Shown here one piece after another: positions 7,715 to 15,598 of a DNA stretch of 18,964 nt. How positions within the stretch are numbered: the first letter of the stretch is position 1; each line of letters opens with the position of its first letter. Under the pieces are notes generated by a model. It ran no database searches, was not told the origin of the DNA, and saw nothing but the letters and a program-made list of their open reading frames with translations. The DNA is from an uncultured bacterium (GTDB taxonomy: Bacteria > Planctomycetota > UBA1135 > GCA-002686595): NCBI GenBank assembly GCA_913058555.1, contig CAJXRJ010000049.1, forward strand, positions 1-18,964. The letters run 5' to 3'. Position numbers and translations under genes: made by a program.

Positions 7715-10700
7715 CTATTCGAAATCGATCGAGAGGCCCAGGGTGAAGTTGGCCGTGGCGGCGCCGCCGACGACGTCACGGTGCCAGAACTGGAAGTTCC
7801 AGTTGTCACCGGGGAGGACGGCCTGGGGCGGGTTCGTCGGGATGTTGGTCAGGTTGATCCGTGCGTCGAAGCGCCCGCCTTGGCCAGTGCCTTGGATGAT
7901 CCCGTTGAAGCGACCAATGTCGCCGCCAAGGCAGAGGTTTCCGCCCACGGGCGATACCACAAAGCCCTGGGTCTTCGATGCGAGGATCAAGCCGAACACG
8001 TTGGGGGGCAGGGCTGAGCCCACCAGGCGCACGTCGTTCGCCCCCGCGAGGCGGCTGCCGACGGCTCCGAGCTGGCCTTCGGATCCCGTGGAGTTGGGAA
8101 CCGCAGGACCACAGTAGCTGGACCCGAGGTCGGGCACGCTGCTGGGGTCGGCGGGGTCGCTGCCGGCGTCGATCTCATCGCGGTCGAGGCGGCCGTCAAG
8201 GTCGCGATCGATGCCGAGGCGCGTCTCCGAACCGCTCGGTACGACGGTCAGGGTCACGGGCTCCTGCGCCGTGGCGAGGGCCATCAGGCCCGCGAAGTCG
8301 ATGCTCTGCGCAGCCCTATCCGTTTGGAAAGCGCCGGATCCGAGGTAAGAGGCGCCGCGGTTCAAGCCCGCAAACGATCCCCGGGCCACGAGCCCCACCC
8401 GGAAGAGGTCCGCCTCGGCGACCATGGCGTTGACCTGATCGATGACGGCTTGGGATGCGTTCGCGAAGTCCGTGATCGTGACCTGCGTGCCCACGCCCGC
8501 GTGGGTGTCCTGGCTCGCCGTGCCCGGGGGGAACAGGGCGATACTCGTGCTGCCGTTGGGAAGGTCCGAGCCGGAGAACGCCAGCATGAACGCAATCATG
8601 TTCGCGAGGGCGCCGTCCCCTTGGAACTCGAACGCGTTCGCGGACAGGAAGTGCGACAGGGACGGGATGCTGCCGTCGTGCAGGAAGCCGAAACCGTTGC
8701 GAGACGTCCCGTGGGTGATGTCCATCCCGACCTTCTCGTAGAGGTTGCGGAGCTGGGCGATCTTGATGTTCTTGTTGGTGGAGCCGTCGACCGTGACGAG
8801 GCCGTGGTGCTTCTCGCCGTCCGGTCCCTCGGGGAACAGAACGTACTGGTTGCCCTGGAGCCGGTAGTTCGGGCCCATGCCCGTCGGGAGCGTATGGCAC
8901 GTGGCGCACGCGAACGGGCCGTCGAGGGTCACCGGCGGGATGTACCGGGTGAGGGCCGCTGCCGCGTTGCCGTTCGGGAGCTGTGTGCCCGCCGGGCTGA
9001 AGCGGCCGGCGCTGAAGTGCCCGGGGAGGGGCAGGTTCGTAGGCAGGCTGTTGTCGAAGTTCCGGAAGGGGTTCGGCGGGTAGTAGATCGTCCGCAGGAA
9101 CTCCTTGAACTCCTGCATCTCCAGCGTGCTGGGCTCGGCGTCATCGGCTTGGAGGCCGGTGAAGGCGGGGGAGAACTCACCGAGGTTGTCCTTGTCGCCG
9201 CGCCAGTGCATGGGCTCGTGTCCGATGATGTCCTGGAGCGTCTGGGTCGTCATCGGACCCTTCATCGGATGCCAATCTTCGAAGCCGTTCGTCAGGCCCG
9301 GGAAGCCCATGCCGAGGTTTTGGTCGTCGTCGCTCTTGAGCAGGCCGGCGGGATCACCGAGGTCCCAAGCCAAGCGGTCGTTGCGTGAGTCCACGTGGCA
9401 CGATCCGCAGGACACGTGCCCGAGGCCGGAGGTCCCGTGGGTGTCATACAGGTGCCGGCGTCCGATCTTGAGGGCTTCGGGGGACGGGTCGTGGAAGGCC
9501 GTACGCGTCAGCTCGACACCATTGACGAGGTCGATGGTGGAGATGGATCCGTCGAATTTGTTGACGGTGAAGGCGCGGTTCGAGGCGTCGTCGATCACGA
9601 TGCCTGTGGGCCCTTCGCCCACTTCGATGGGAGCTCCCACGCGGGCGCCAGAGCCGTTGAACACGGCGACGTTGTTCGAGCCCATGCCAGTGACGTAGGC
9701 CCGGGCGCCGTCGGACGTCCATGCGATGCCGCGCGGGTCGCCAATGGAAAGGTCGCGCGTGGCCTGGGGCACATTGCGCGTCTGGTAGTCCAGGTGCGGG
9801 TTCATGTCCCTCACGACGTTGGGACCAGCGCCCGCCGGAACGCTCGCCATTTGCACCCGCAAGAACACGCCGTTGAGGTTCGGCTCGAAGCGAATCTCGT
9901 TGGTCGCGTCGGTGCCGACGACCGTCACCGCACCCGAGATCGGGTGCACGGCGAGGGCCATGTTGATGTTCATCAGTCGCTCTGCATAAGTGACACCGAG
10001 GGTCTGCGTATCGATGATCGCGACATCGTTGTCGAGCACATCCCAGCCCATGGGACGGTTCGAGCGCTGGGCCTGGGGACCGCTCACGAGCTCGGTCCAG
10101 TTGCCTCCGTTGTCGTCCATCCAGCGGTTCTGGCTGTCCTTCTTGACGATGAGGCCCACGGGTGGCGGCGTCGGGTTACCCGGCGTCATGGCCGGCTCGA
10201 ACCCGGTGCCGTCGTTAGGTGGTGGGTTCTGCCCGCCGTAGGGGCCGGCGGGGTCGGACACGACGTTATTGAGGAACGGGATCGACTGATCCAGGCCGCC
10301 GCCCAGGATCGTGCTGCCGTTGCCCGACTCGAAGATCGCCACGTACACCTTCGAGCCGTCGGCGCTGCGCTGCATGGCGCGGGGCTCTTCGCCCTCGATC
10401 TGAAGTCGCACGGGCGTCGCCGTCGGCGCCGCGGGGTCGATCACGAGCACCGTGTTGGGCTGGGAGCACGAAACAAACGCGCGCTCTGGTGTGCCCGCAA
10501 AGACGACGTCGGCGGGCTCGTCGTCGGTGTCGATCGTGCGGATCACCAGGCGCCGCGACAAATCGACCACGCTGATCGAGTCGGAGATCGAGTTGACGAC
10601 CCAAACCTCGTTCGCCGTGCGCTGCCTCACCGAGACGGGGTCGATCCCGACGGGCACGTCGAAGAGCGCCACCGGCGACGGCCCCGTGACGTCGAGCACC

Positions 10701-10870
10701 TCGAGCCGTCCGTCCGCCGTGTTGCAGACAAAGAGCCGCTCGCCCGAGTCGCTCAGCTGGATCGGCGAGACGTGCGGAGTCTCCCAGTTCGTGAAGCTCT
10801 GCTGGGGTCCTCCTAGCGCCGGCGTGAAGGAAACGGAAAGTGCCAGGGCAGCAGGAGCCAGGTATCGCAT
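7715..10870 (-). CDS. Secreted YVTN beta-propeller / di-haem cytochrome c protein
   Basis: A 1051-residue exported protein. Residues 1-20 form a signal peptide ending ALG-GPQ. A YVTN/lactonase-like propeller spans roughly 30-460 (VWVVNSISDSISVVDLS, RAFTVNKFDGSISTIDL), with a Pro/Asn/Gly-rich insertion at about 206-238. Two haem c sites follow: CGSCH (488-492) and CATCH (655-659), in a region resembling MauG/di-haem cytochrome c peroxidases (HWRGDKDNLGEFSPAF, GHGTSRNGFGFLHDGS-like stretches). A canonical EF-hand loop DRDLDGRLDRDE (888-899) is intact and should bind calcium. The last ~130 residues (from SYCGPAVPNSTG, 918) form a separate domain with LPPNVFG, TQGFV, GNLCLGGDIGRF and WNFQFWHRD motifs; I recall similar C-termini on many exported planctomycete proteins. 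Periplasmic or surface electron transfer or peroxide chemistry is likely, but the substrate is unknown. It needs a cytochrome c maturation system, not seen here. Confidence 0.88.
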   Translation of the reverse strand: MRYLAPAALALSVSFTPALGGPQQSFTNWETPHVSPIQLSDSGERLFVCNTADGRLEVLDVTGPSPVALFDVPVGIDPVSVRQRTANEVWVVNSISDSISVVDLSRRLVIRTIDTDDEPADVVFAGTPERAFVSCSQPNTVLVIDPAAPTATPVRLQIEGEEPRAMQRSADGSKVYVAIFESGNGSTILGGGLDQSIPFLNNVVSDPAGPYGGQNPPPNDGTGFEPAMTPGNPTPPPVGLIVKKDSQNRWMDDNGGNWTELVSGPQAQRSNRPMGWDVLDNDVAIIDTQTLGVTYAERLMNINMALAVHPISGAVTVVGTDATNEIRFEPNLNGVFLRVQMASVPAGAGPNVVRDMNPHLDYQTRNVPQATRDLSIGDPRGIAWTSDGARAYVTGMGSNNVAVFNGSGARVGAPIEVGEGPTGIVIDDASNRAFTVNKFDGSISTIDLVNGVELTRTAFHDPSPEALKIGRRHLYDTHGTSGLGHVSCGSCHVDSRNDRLAWDLGDPAGLLKSDDDQNLGMGFPGLTNGFEDWHPMKGPMTTQTLQDIIGHEPMHWRGDKDNLGEFSPAFTGLQADDAEPSTLEMQEFKEFLRTIYYPPNPFRNFDNSLPTNLPLPGHFSAGRFSPAGTQLPNGNAAAALTRYIPPVTLDGPFACATCHTLPTGMGPNYRLQGNQYVLFPEGPDGEKHHGLVTVDGSTNKNIKIAQLRNLYEKVGMDITHGTSRNGFGFLHDGSIPSLSHFLSANAFEFQGDGALANMIAFMLAFSGSDLPNGSTSIALFPPGTASQDTHAGVGTQVTITDFANASQAVIDQVNAMVAEADLFRVGLVARGSFAGLNRGASYLGSGAFQTDRAAQSIDFAGLMALATAQEPVTLTVVPSGSETRLGIDRDLDGRLDRDEIDAGSDPADPSSVPDLGSSYCGPAVPNSTGSEGQLGAVGSRLAGANDVRLVGSALPPNVFGLILASKTQGFVVSPVGGNLCLGGDIGRFNGIIQGTGQGGRFDARINLTNIPTNPPQAVLPGDNWNFQFWHRDVVGGAATANFTLGLSIDFE

Positions 10871-10976
10871 GAGGACGCCGTTTGACGGGAGAGAGCAGGG
10901 AGGGGAGGGACAAAACCCCTACGCAGCGCAGCGTACCCCAGTTCCCGCTCTTCGTGGGAATCGCCGAGATCGCGTT
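10871..10976 (-). other. Intergenic region with weak inverted repeat
   Basis: A 106-base gap between two minus-strand genes. TACGC and GCGTA (10920-10924 and 10931-10935) form a short stem, followed on the minus strand by GGGGTTTTG, giving a weak candidate terminator for the gene ending at 10977. The leader before the ATG at 10870 is pyrimidine-rich with no Shine-Dalgarno. Confidence 0.35.
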
Positions 10977-13514
10977 TCAGCGCTTCTCTTCGTGGTCCGC
11001 TCGCAGGATGGCCGTGGGGCCATTGACCGAGATCGTCGCGGTGTCCCATGAGCGGCTGTCCGACCTTTCGACTGCGACGATGCGGCACTCGTACTCCCCT
11101 GGCCCCGGGACGAACACGGTGGCCGTCCCGCCATCGACGGGGTCGGAGCCCGCCTCGCTCAAGCCTGGGGTGTCGCGGTGGGGGCCGAGGGCGGTCAGAG
11201 ATACCCAGCAACCCGATTCGGGCGGCGGCGCCCCTTCGAATCGAACCGTGACCTTCTGGAGTCGCTCCAGACGGACCACGGACCCATTGGGGAGGCCCGT
11301 CACCTCGGCGGGAATCCGCCCTGGGACGGACACGAACTGCCTCAGGATGCGATCCCGCGGACACGCGAATTCGATCCAGCCTTCGGAGCTCTTGACCTGG
11401 ACGGGCTCCCAATCTTCTTGCCCCTGCGGAGACATGAACACCGTTGCTACGGTGGACCCCGCAGGGTCAATGCGTATCCGCCGCTGTGCGAGCCGCACCT
11501 CGAGATTCAGGTGCAGCCTCGGATCTGAGCACAGTCCGCCCTCGGGCACTTCGAGGTTCTCGATGGACAGAATCTGGATCTGCCCGATGCTGACATCGAG
11601 CGTGTGTTCTCCGGCGGGGACGTTCTTAACCGTCTTTGCCCGTGATAACGCGACCCTGCGCGACTTGCCGGTGGAGTCATGGGTCAGAGTCCCGACGATT
11701 GTCCTCGCGATGCCAGGGGCAACTGGACCTGGATCAATGCGCATTTGGCCGCTGGCGGAGAGACGAACGATCAGGTCCGTCGCACCGGGGGAGAACGCGA
11801 CGTCAGCTTTCCTGGTGTACCCCCGAGCCTCCACGCGGACGAAGAGGATGTAGTACCCGTCCTCCGTCGCGTCATCGACGCCGCGAAGCTCGAATCCTCC
11901 TTCCGCGTCGGTTCGAGCCGTCGCGCGAGCTGCTTGGGCCGGGCCCCGAGGATCGCCGCCAAATCCCCCGCCCCTACCGAGTAGGAAGTCGTTCTTCTCG
12001 GCCTCTTCGAGTCGAACTGAAACGCGTGCGCCTTCGATTGGCCCGCCCTTGGAATCGAGCACGACACCCGAAGCAAGTAAAGGCAACGGGGACATCTCGA
12101 GCACTCCGCAGTCGAGCAAAAGCGCGTCGGGGTCACCCACGGGGATTGCCGGAAAACCAATGGTTGGCGGCTGCTTGCTCTTGCGCTTCGGCAAGGCCAG
12201 AACCTCGCACTGAAAAACCTCGGAGAGATCAACGATGGCATCGTCGAACAACGCCGTCGACCGACCTCTAGCATCGGTGTCCTCTGCCTTTAGCCAGATG
12301 GACTTCGTTGATCCATGTTGCTGGGGGAGATGGCTCGTGACGGTGATCACGACCTTCGTGCCCTCAGGAATCGGGACTCCATCCCTCATTAGCTGCACCG
12401 CAATGCGGCGAAGTGCTTTGAGCTCCGGTCGTACCTCGATCGTCTCGTCGTCCACCGTTATGGGGGGCACGTCTCCATGCGCCGTGGCTCCATCGACTGA
12501 GGCCTCAAAGGTCAACTCGGCACCTGCGACGACTCCTTGGAACTCGGCGCCGCCGCTCCCCACGCTCTTGGACTTGAACCGGTTCTGCCAGCGACTCTTG
12601 CCGCGGATATGAACGGTTGCGTCCTTCGCGCCCTGGGGAAAGTTGAAGCGCACCGTGCCCATTGCAGGCAAGTCGATCCGCCAGCCTTCGTCGTCTTGCG
12701 TCCCAGCCACTGCGTCGCCCCCCAGGATCTGGGCGACGAAGGTGTTTTCGCCGGCGGACCGATAGGCAACCGCGACTCCATCGACACCAGAAGTGAATGA
12801 TGTGTCGAAGTTCACTGCTGGCCGCCAATCGCCCTCTGCCACATAGCTACCCCGGATCTTGATTCCTGCGGCGGGCTTCCCGGACTGACGGAACACGCGC
12901 ACGCGCTCAGCGTCCAAGGCGTGCTTGTCAAGCGTGACTACGGCTGGCCCGTCTTCAGGGCCTTTCACCCAGGCCATGCCGTAGAGGTCTCCGGCACGGG
13001 CGAACACGTAGGAACGTCTTGCTGGCATTGGAGCCTCGAGAGTCAATTCGCCGTGGATCAAGTAGGCCGGCTCGGAGAGCCGATTCCCGAATCGCTGAAT
13101 CGGGTCCCAAGCGTCCGTTGGGGCGGCCCGTCGTGCACTCAGGAACGTCTCCAAGTCGCTGTGCTCTCGGTCGACCAGATACACGGAGACACGTTCTCCA
13201 GCCGGGACAAGGGGACCTGCTTGCACCCGGATGGTCAATGTCCCTTGCTGCGCGGCCACATCAGCCTCTGGAACCAAGTGTTCCGGGCGCTTCTGTTCTC
13301 GGACGGCCTCTGCCGCGCTGTGCACGTCCACAAGGTCTGGTGCCGAGCGCGTCCCCTGGGTTGCGGACGCGTCACCCGTAGGTGGTGGGGCGGATTGCGG
13401 GACCGCGTCGATCTCGTCCCTGTTGCAGCCCGTGAGCGCGCTCAGCAAGAGGAGCGAGAGCGCTGCCGCAAGCGAGGAACGCCAGGCGAAAGGGGCTGGG
13501 CACTGAATGATCAT
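10977..13514 (-). CDS. Large envelope lipoprotein with carboxypeptidase-regulatory-like domain
   Basis: An 845-residue predicted lipoprotein of unknown function. The N-terminus has a long n-region with one Arg, the hydrophobic run SLAAALSLLLLSAL and a lipobox LTG-C30, so the ATG at 13514 is preferred to the in-frame ATG at 13544, which would push the signal further in. After a Pro/Ser/Thr-rich linker (31-88) come several beta-rich, probably Ig-like segments (TLTIRVQAGPLVPAGERVSV; VRVFRQSGKPAAGIKIRGSY; RIAVQLMRDGVPIPEGTKVV). The clearest module is carboxypeptidase-regulatory-like at about 478-590: ASGVVLDSKGGPIEGARVSV, then ARTDAEGGFELRGV and VEARGY. No catalytic motif is visible. A structural, adhesion or glycan-binding role is inference. 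It is divergent from the sulfatase gene and may share its control region, and resembles in kind the modular protein at 15599-18541. Confidence 0.85.
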   Translation of the reverse strand: MIIQCPAPFAWRSSLAAALSLLLLSALTGCNRDEIDAVPQSAPPPTGDASATQGTRSAPDLVDVHSAAEAVREQKRPEHLVPEADVAAQQGTLTIRVQAGPLVPAGERVSVYLVDREHSDLETFLSARRAAPTDAWDPIQRFGNRLSEPAYLIHGELTLEAPMPARRSYVFARAGDLYGMAWVKGPEDGPAVVTLDKHALDAERVRVFRQSGKPAAGIKIRGSYVAEGDWRPAVNFDTSFTSGVDGVAVAYRSAGENTFVAQILGGDAVAGTQDDEGWRIDLPAMGTVRFNFPQGAKDATVHIRGKSRWQNRFKSKSVGSGGAEFQGVVAGAELTFEASVDGATAHGDVPPITVDDETIEVRPELKALRRIAVQLMRDGVPIPEGTKVVITVTSHLPQQHGSTKSIWLKAEDTDARGRSTALFDDAIVDLSEVFQCEVLALPKRKSKQPPTIGFPAIPVGDPDALLLDCGVLEMSPLPLLASGVVLDSKGGPIEGARVSVRLEEAEKNDFLLGRGGGFGGDPRGPAQAARATARTDAEGGFELRGVDDATEDGYYILFVRVEARGYTRKADVAFSPGATDLIVRLSASGQMRIDPGPVAPGIARTIVGTLTHDSTGKSRRVALSRAKTVKNVPAGEHTLDVSIGQIQILSIENLEVPEGGLCSDPRLHLNLEVRLAQRRIRIDPAGSTVATVFMSPQGQEDWEPVQVKSSEGWIEFACPRDRILRQFVSVPGRIPAEVTGLPNGSVVRLERLQKVTVRFEGAPPPESGCWVSLTALGPHRDTPGLSEAGSDPVDGGTATVFVPGPGEYECRIVAVERSDSRSWDTATISVNGPTAILRADHEEKR

Positions 13515-13579
13515 GAATGCGGCTCTGGGTGAGGCCTCATCCATGGTACGCGGGAATGAAATGGGTAGGCTCTGGGGCT
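13515..13579. promoter_or_regulatory. Divergent intergenic region between lipoprotein and sulfatase genes
   Basis: Sixty-five bases separate the chosen starts of two divergent genes, so promoters for one or both should lie here or extend into the coding ends. I cannot identify specific -35/-10 boxes or an operator. If the longer starts were used the genes would overlap head-to-head, which argues further for the shorter ones. Confidence 0.4.
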
Positions 13580-15130
13580 ATGCGCTCCATTCCCCACGCA
13601 GGCCTTCTCGTACTCTTCACTTCCGCGTTCGTTCCCGGTTGCACCTCGGCGCCTTCTGGTGGTGATGCTCCCAGCGATTCATCATCAGTGGGCGCGGCGA
13701 GTGTCCATCAGGCTGAACGCCCGCGCCCCAACGTGCTCGTGATCCTGGCGGACGACCTCGGTTGGATGGACGTGGGTTTCAACAACCCAGACACGTTCTA
13801 CGACACGCCTAATCTGGATCGGCTGGCGGCGGAGGGGACGGTGCTCACGTCCGCGTACGCGGCCTGCCCCGTTTGCAGTCCAACGCGTGCGAGCCTCATG
13901 ACGGGGCGCCACCCCGCGCGGATCGACACGACCGATTGGTTTGGGGCGCCGCAACCGCAAGGTGTCTTGGCGGCGGGCAAGCAGGGCAAGAAGAACCGCT
14001 TTGCGAAGAACCCTCTGGTGGGGGCGCCCTACGTGGCTCAGCTCGTTCACGAGGAAGTGACGGTGGCTGAGGTGCTGAAGGGTGAGGGCTACCGCACGTT
14101 CTTCGCGGGCAAGTGGCATCTCGGCGGCGAGGGCTTCGAGCCAGAAACCCAGGGCTTCGATATCAACGTCGCGGGGCACCACCGCGGTGGGCCCTACGGG
14201 CCGGGCCGCTACTTCCATCCGTTTGGCATGCCAAACCTCGAGTCCAAGGAAGGCGACCACTTACCCGCGCGGCTCGCGGAAGAGGCGAGCGGCTTCATCA
14301 AGGCGGACTCCGAAGATCCTTGGCTCTGCTACCTGAGCTTCTACTCGGTGCACACGCCCCTCATGGGCCGGCCCGATCTCGTGGAGCGCTACAAGGCGAA
14401 GCGCGACGAGCTGGGCCTTCAGAATGAATGGGGCACGATCGGGGAGCGGCGCGTGCGGCTCGTTCAAGAACACGCGGTCTACGCTGCGATGGTGGCGGCC
14501 ATGGACGAGGCCGTTGGGGAAGTGCTCAAGACCCTCGACGAGACGGACCAGGCGAAGGACACGCTGGTGGTCTTCTACTCCGACAACGGCGGCCTCTCGA
14601 CGAGCGAGGGCAGCCCCACGAGCAACATGCCCCTGCGCGGCGGGAAGGGGTGGCTCTATGAAGGCGGCGTGCGCGAGCCATGCGCCGTGCGTTGGCCGGG
14701 CGTGATTCCCGCGGGCGTCACCCGCGACGATCCGGTGCAGTCGGTGGACCTCCTGCCGACCGTGGCGGCGGCCACGGGCGCGGCCCTTGACGGGGATATC
14801 ACCCTGGACGGCGCCAACCTCATGCCGATGCTCCAGGGCAAGGAGCCCCTGCCGTCCCGCCCGCTCTACTGGCACTATCCCCACTACGGCAACCAGGGCG
14901 GCTTCCCTGGGGGCGCCATGGTCGAGGCAGGCTGGAAGTGGGTGGAGCGCTTTGATCCCTCCGGAATCTCCACCGGAGAGCTCTACCACCTGGCTGAGGA
15001 CATCGGCGAGACCCGGGAGTGCTCGGCTCAGCATCCCGAGATCGCGGCCTCGATGTCCTCGCAGCTCTCCCTGTGGCGTAAGGAAGTTGGTGCCAAGATG
15101 CCCACAGCGAACCCCTACGCCGCCCGGTAA
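13580..15130 (+). CDS. Type I formylglycine-dependent sulfatase, lipoprotein
   Basis: A 516-residue arylsulfatase-family hydrolase that should remove sulfate esters, probably from sulfated polysaccharide. The start at 13580 gives a lipoprotein signal (MRSIPHAGLLVLFTSAFVPG-C21); the 21 residues available upstream would spoil it. The active-site set is complete: DD 58-59 for the calcium ion, the CSPTR sequence with C99 to be converted to formylglycine and R103, K178 and H180 in FAGKWHLGG, H258 in SVHTP, D335-N336 in FYSDNGG, and K356. Conversion of C99 needs a formylglycine-generating enzyme encoded elsewhere. Planctomycetes commonly carry many such sulfatases for algal glycans, and the sulfated substrate cannot be read from the sequence. 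The gene is followed after 49 bases by a parvulin gene on the same strand. Confidence 0.95.
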   Translation: MRSIPHAGLLVLFTSAFVPGCTSAPSGGDAPSDSSSVGAASVHQAERPRPNVLVILADDLGWMDVGFNNPDTFYDTPNLDRLAAEGTVLTSAYAACPVCSPTRASLMTGRHPARIDTTDWFGAPQPQGVLAAGKQGKKNRFAKNPLVGAPYVAQLVHEEVTVAEVLKGEGYRTFFAGKWHLGGEGFEPETQGFDINVAGHHRGGPYGPGRYFHPFGMPNLESKEGDHLPARLAEEASGFIKADSEDPWLCYLSFYSVHTPLMGRPDLVERYKAKRDELGLQNEWGTIGERRVRLVQEHAVYAAMVAAMDEAVGEVLKTLDETDQAKDTLVVFYSDNGGLSTSEGSPTSNMPLRGGKGWLYEGGVREPCAVRWPGVIPAGVTRDDPVQSVDLLPTVAAATGAALDGDITLDGANLMPMLQGKEPLPSRPLYWHYPHYGNQGGFPGGAMVEAGWKWVERFDPSGISTGELYHLAEDIGETRECSAQHPEIAASMSSQLSLWRKEVGAKMPTANPYAAR

Positions 15131-15179
15131 GATGTCGGCCCAAAAACCCGCTTCCAGCACCCCTGACCCAGAATCCACC

Positions 15180-15458
15180 ATGGCCAAAGCCAGCGCCCGC
15201 CACATCCTTGTTCCGACCGAAGAGAAGTGCCTCGAGCTGAAGGCTCAGATTGAAGGCGGCGCCGCCTTCGCCGATCTCGCGAAGGAGCACTCCACCTGCC
15301 CGTCCGGCCAGAAGGGCGGCGAGCTCGGCAGCTTCGGCCCCGGCCAGATGGTCAAGGAGTTCGACACCGTCGTCTTCAACGAGGACGTCGGCGTTGTGCA
15401 CGGCCCGGTGAAGACCCAGTTCGGGTTCCACCTCCTCGAGGTCACGGAGCGCACCTGA
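15180..15458 (+). CDS. ppiC: PpiC-type parvulin peptidyl-prolyl isomerase
   Basis: A 92-residue single-domain parvulin, almost the exact length of E. coli PpiC. It has no signal peptide, so it is probably cytoplasmic. The start MAKASARHILV matches the family N-terminus, with H8, then STCPSGQKGGELGSFGPGQM (C40, M57), F61 and FGFHLLEV (H84), covering the usual active-site cluster. An in-frame ATG at 15132 would add 16 mostly Ser/Pro/Thr residues that are not part of the fold; the start at 15180 is preferred on homology. The gene lies 49 bases downstream of the sulfatase gene and may be co-transcribed. A strong terminator follows. Confidence 0.95.
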   Translation: MAKASARHILVPTEEKCLELKAQIEGGAAFADLAKEHSTCPSGQKGGELGSFGPGQMVKEFDTVVFNEDVGVVHGPVKTQFGFHLLEVTERT

Positions 15459-15508
15459 TCGAGCGTCCGCGCCGCCTTGTCCACGGTGGCACGGCGCGTA
15501 GCAAGCCG

Positions 15509-15553
15509 AAGCAGAAGGCCCGCGGGATCGTTGATCCCGCGGGCCTTCTGCTT
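15509..15553. terminator. Bidirectional terminator, 21-bp perfect stem
   Basis: Arms 15509-15529 and 15533-15553 pair perfectly around a three-base GTT loop. The plus-strand 3' side continues TTCTGG and the AA/TT base of the stem gives short A- and T-rich ends on both strands. It lies between the convergent ppiC stop (15458) and the stop of the modular protein (15599), the expected site for a shared terminator. Confidence 0.88.
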
Positions 15554-15598
15554 TCTGGCCACGGGAGTTGGCCGGGCGGCAACCCTTCCTGCGTGTCC

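Noticed and set aside
9395..10816. 473-codon plus-strand open frame opposite the cytochrome gene
   Set aside because: It is Arg/His/Asp/Val-rich with no domain and mirrors the codon structure of the minus-strand gene, which has a signal peptide, haem motifs and an EF-hand. Typical antisense shadow in GC-rich DNA.
14261..15205. 314-codon minus-strand open frame opposite the sulfatase gene
   Set aside because: The plus strand encodes a sulfatase with a complete active site across the same bases; the minus frame shows no family features.
14787..15458. 223-codon frame in which ppiC appears as the C-terminal third
   Set aside because: The upstream part overlaps the sulfatase gene in another frame and is Arg/Ser/Pro-rich. 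The parvulin fold starts at the ATG at 15180.
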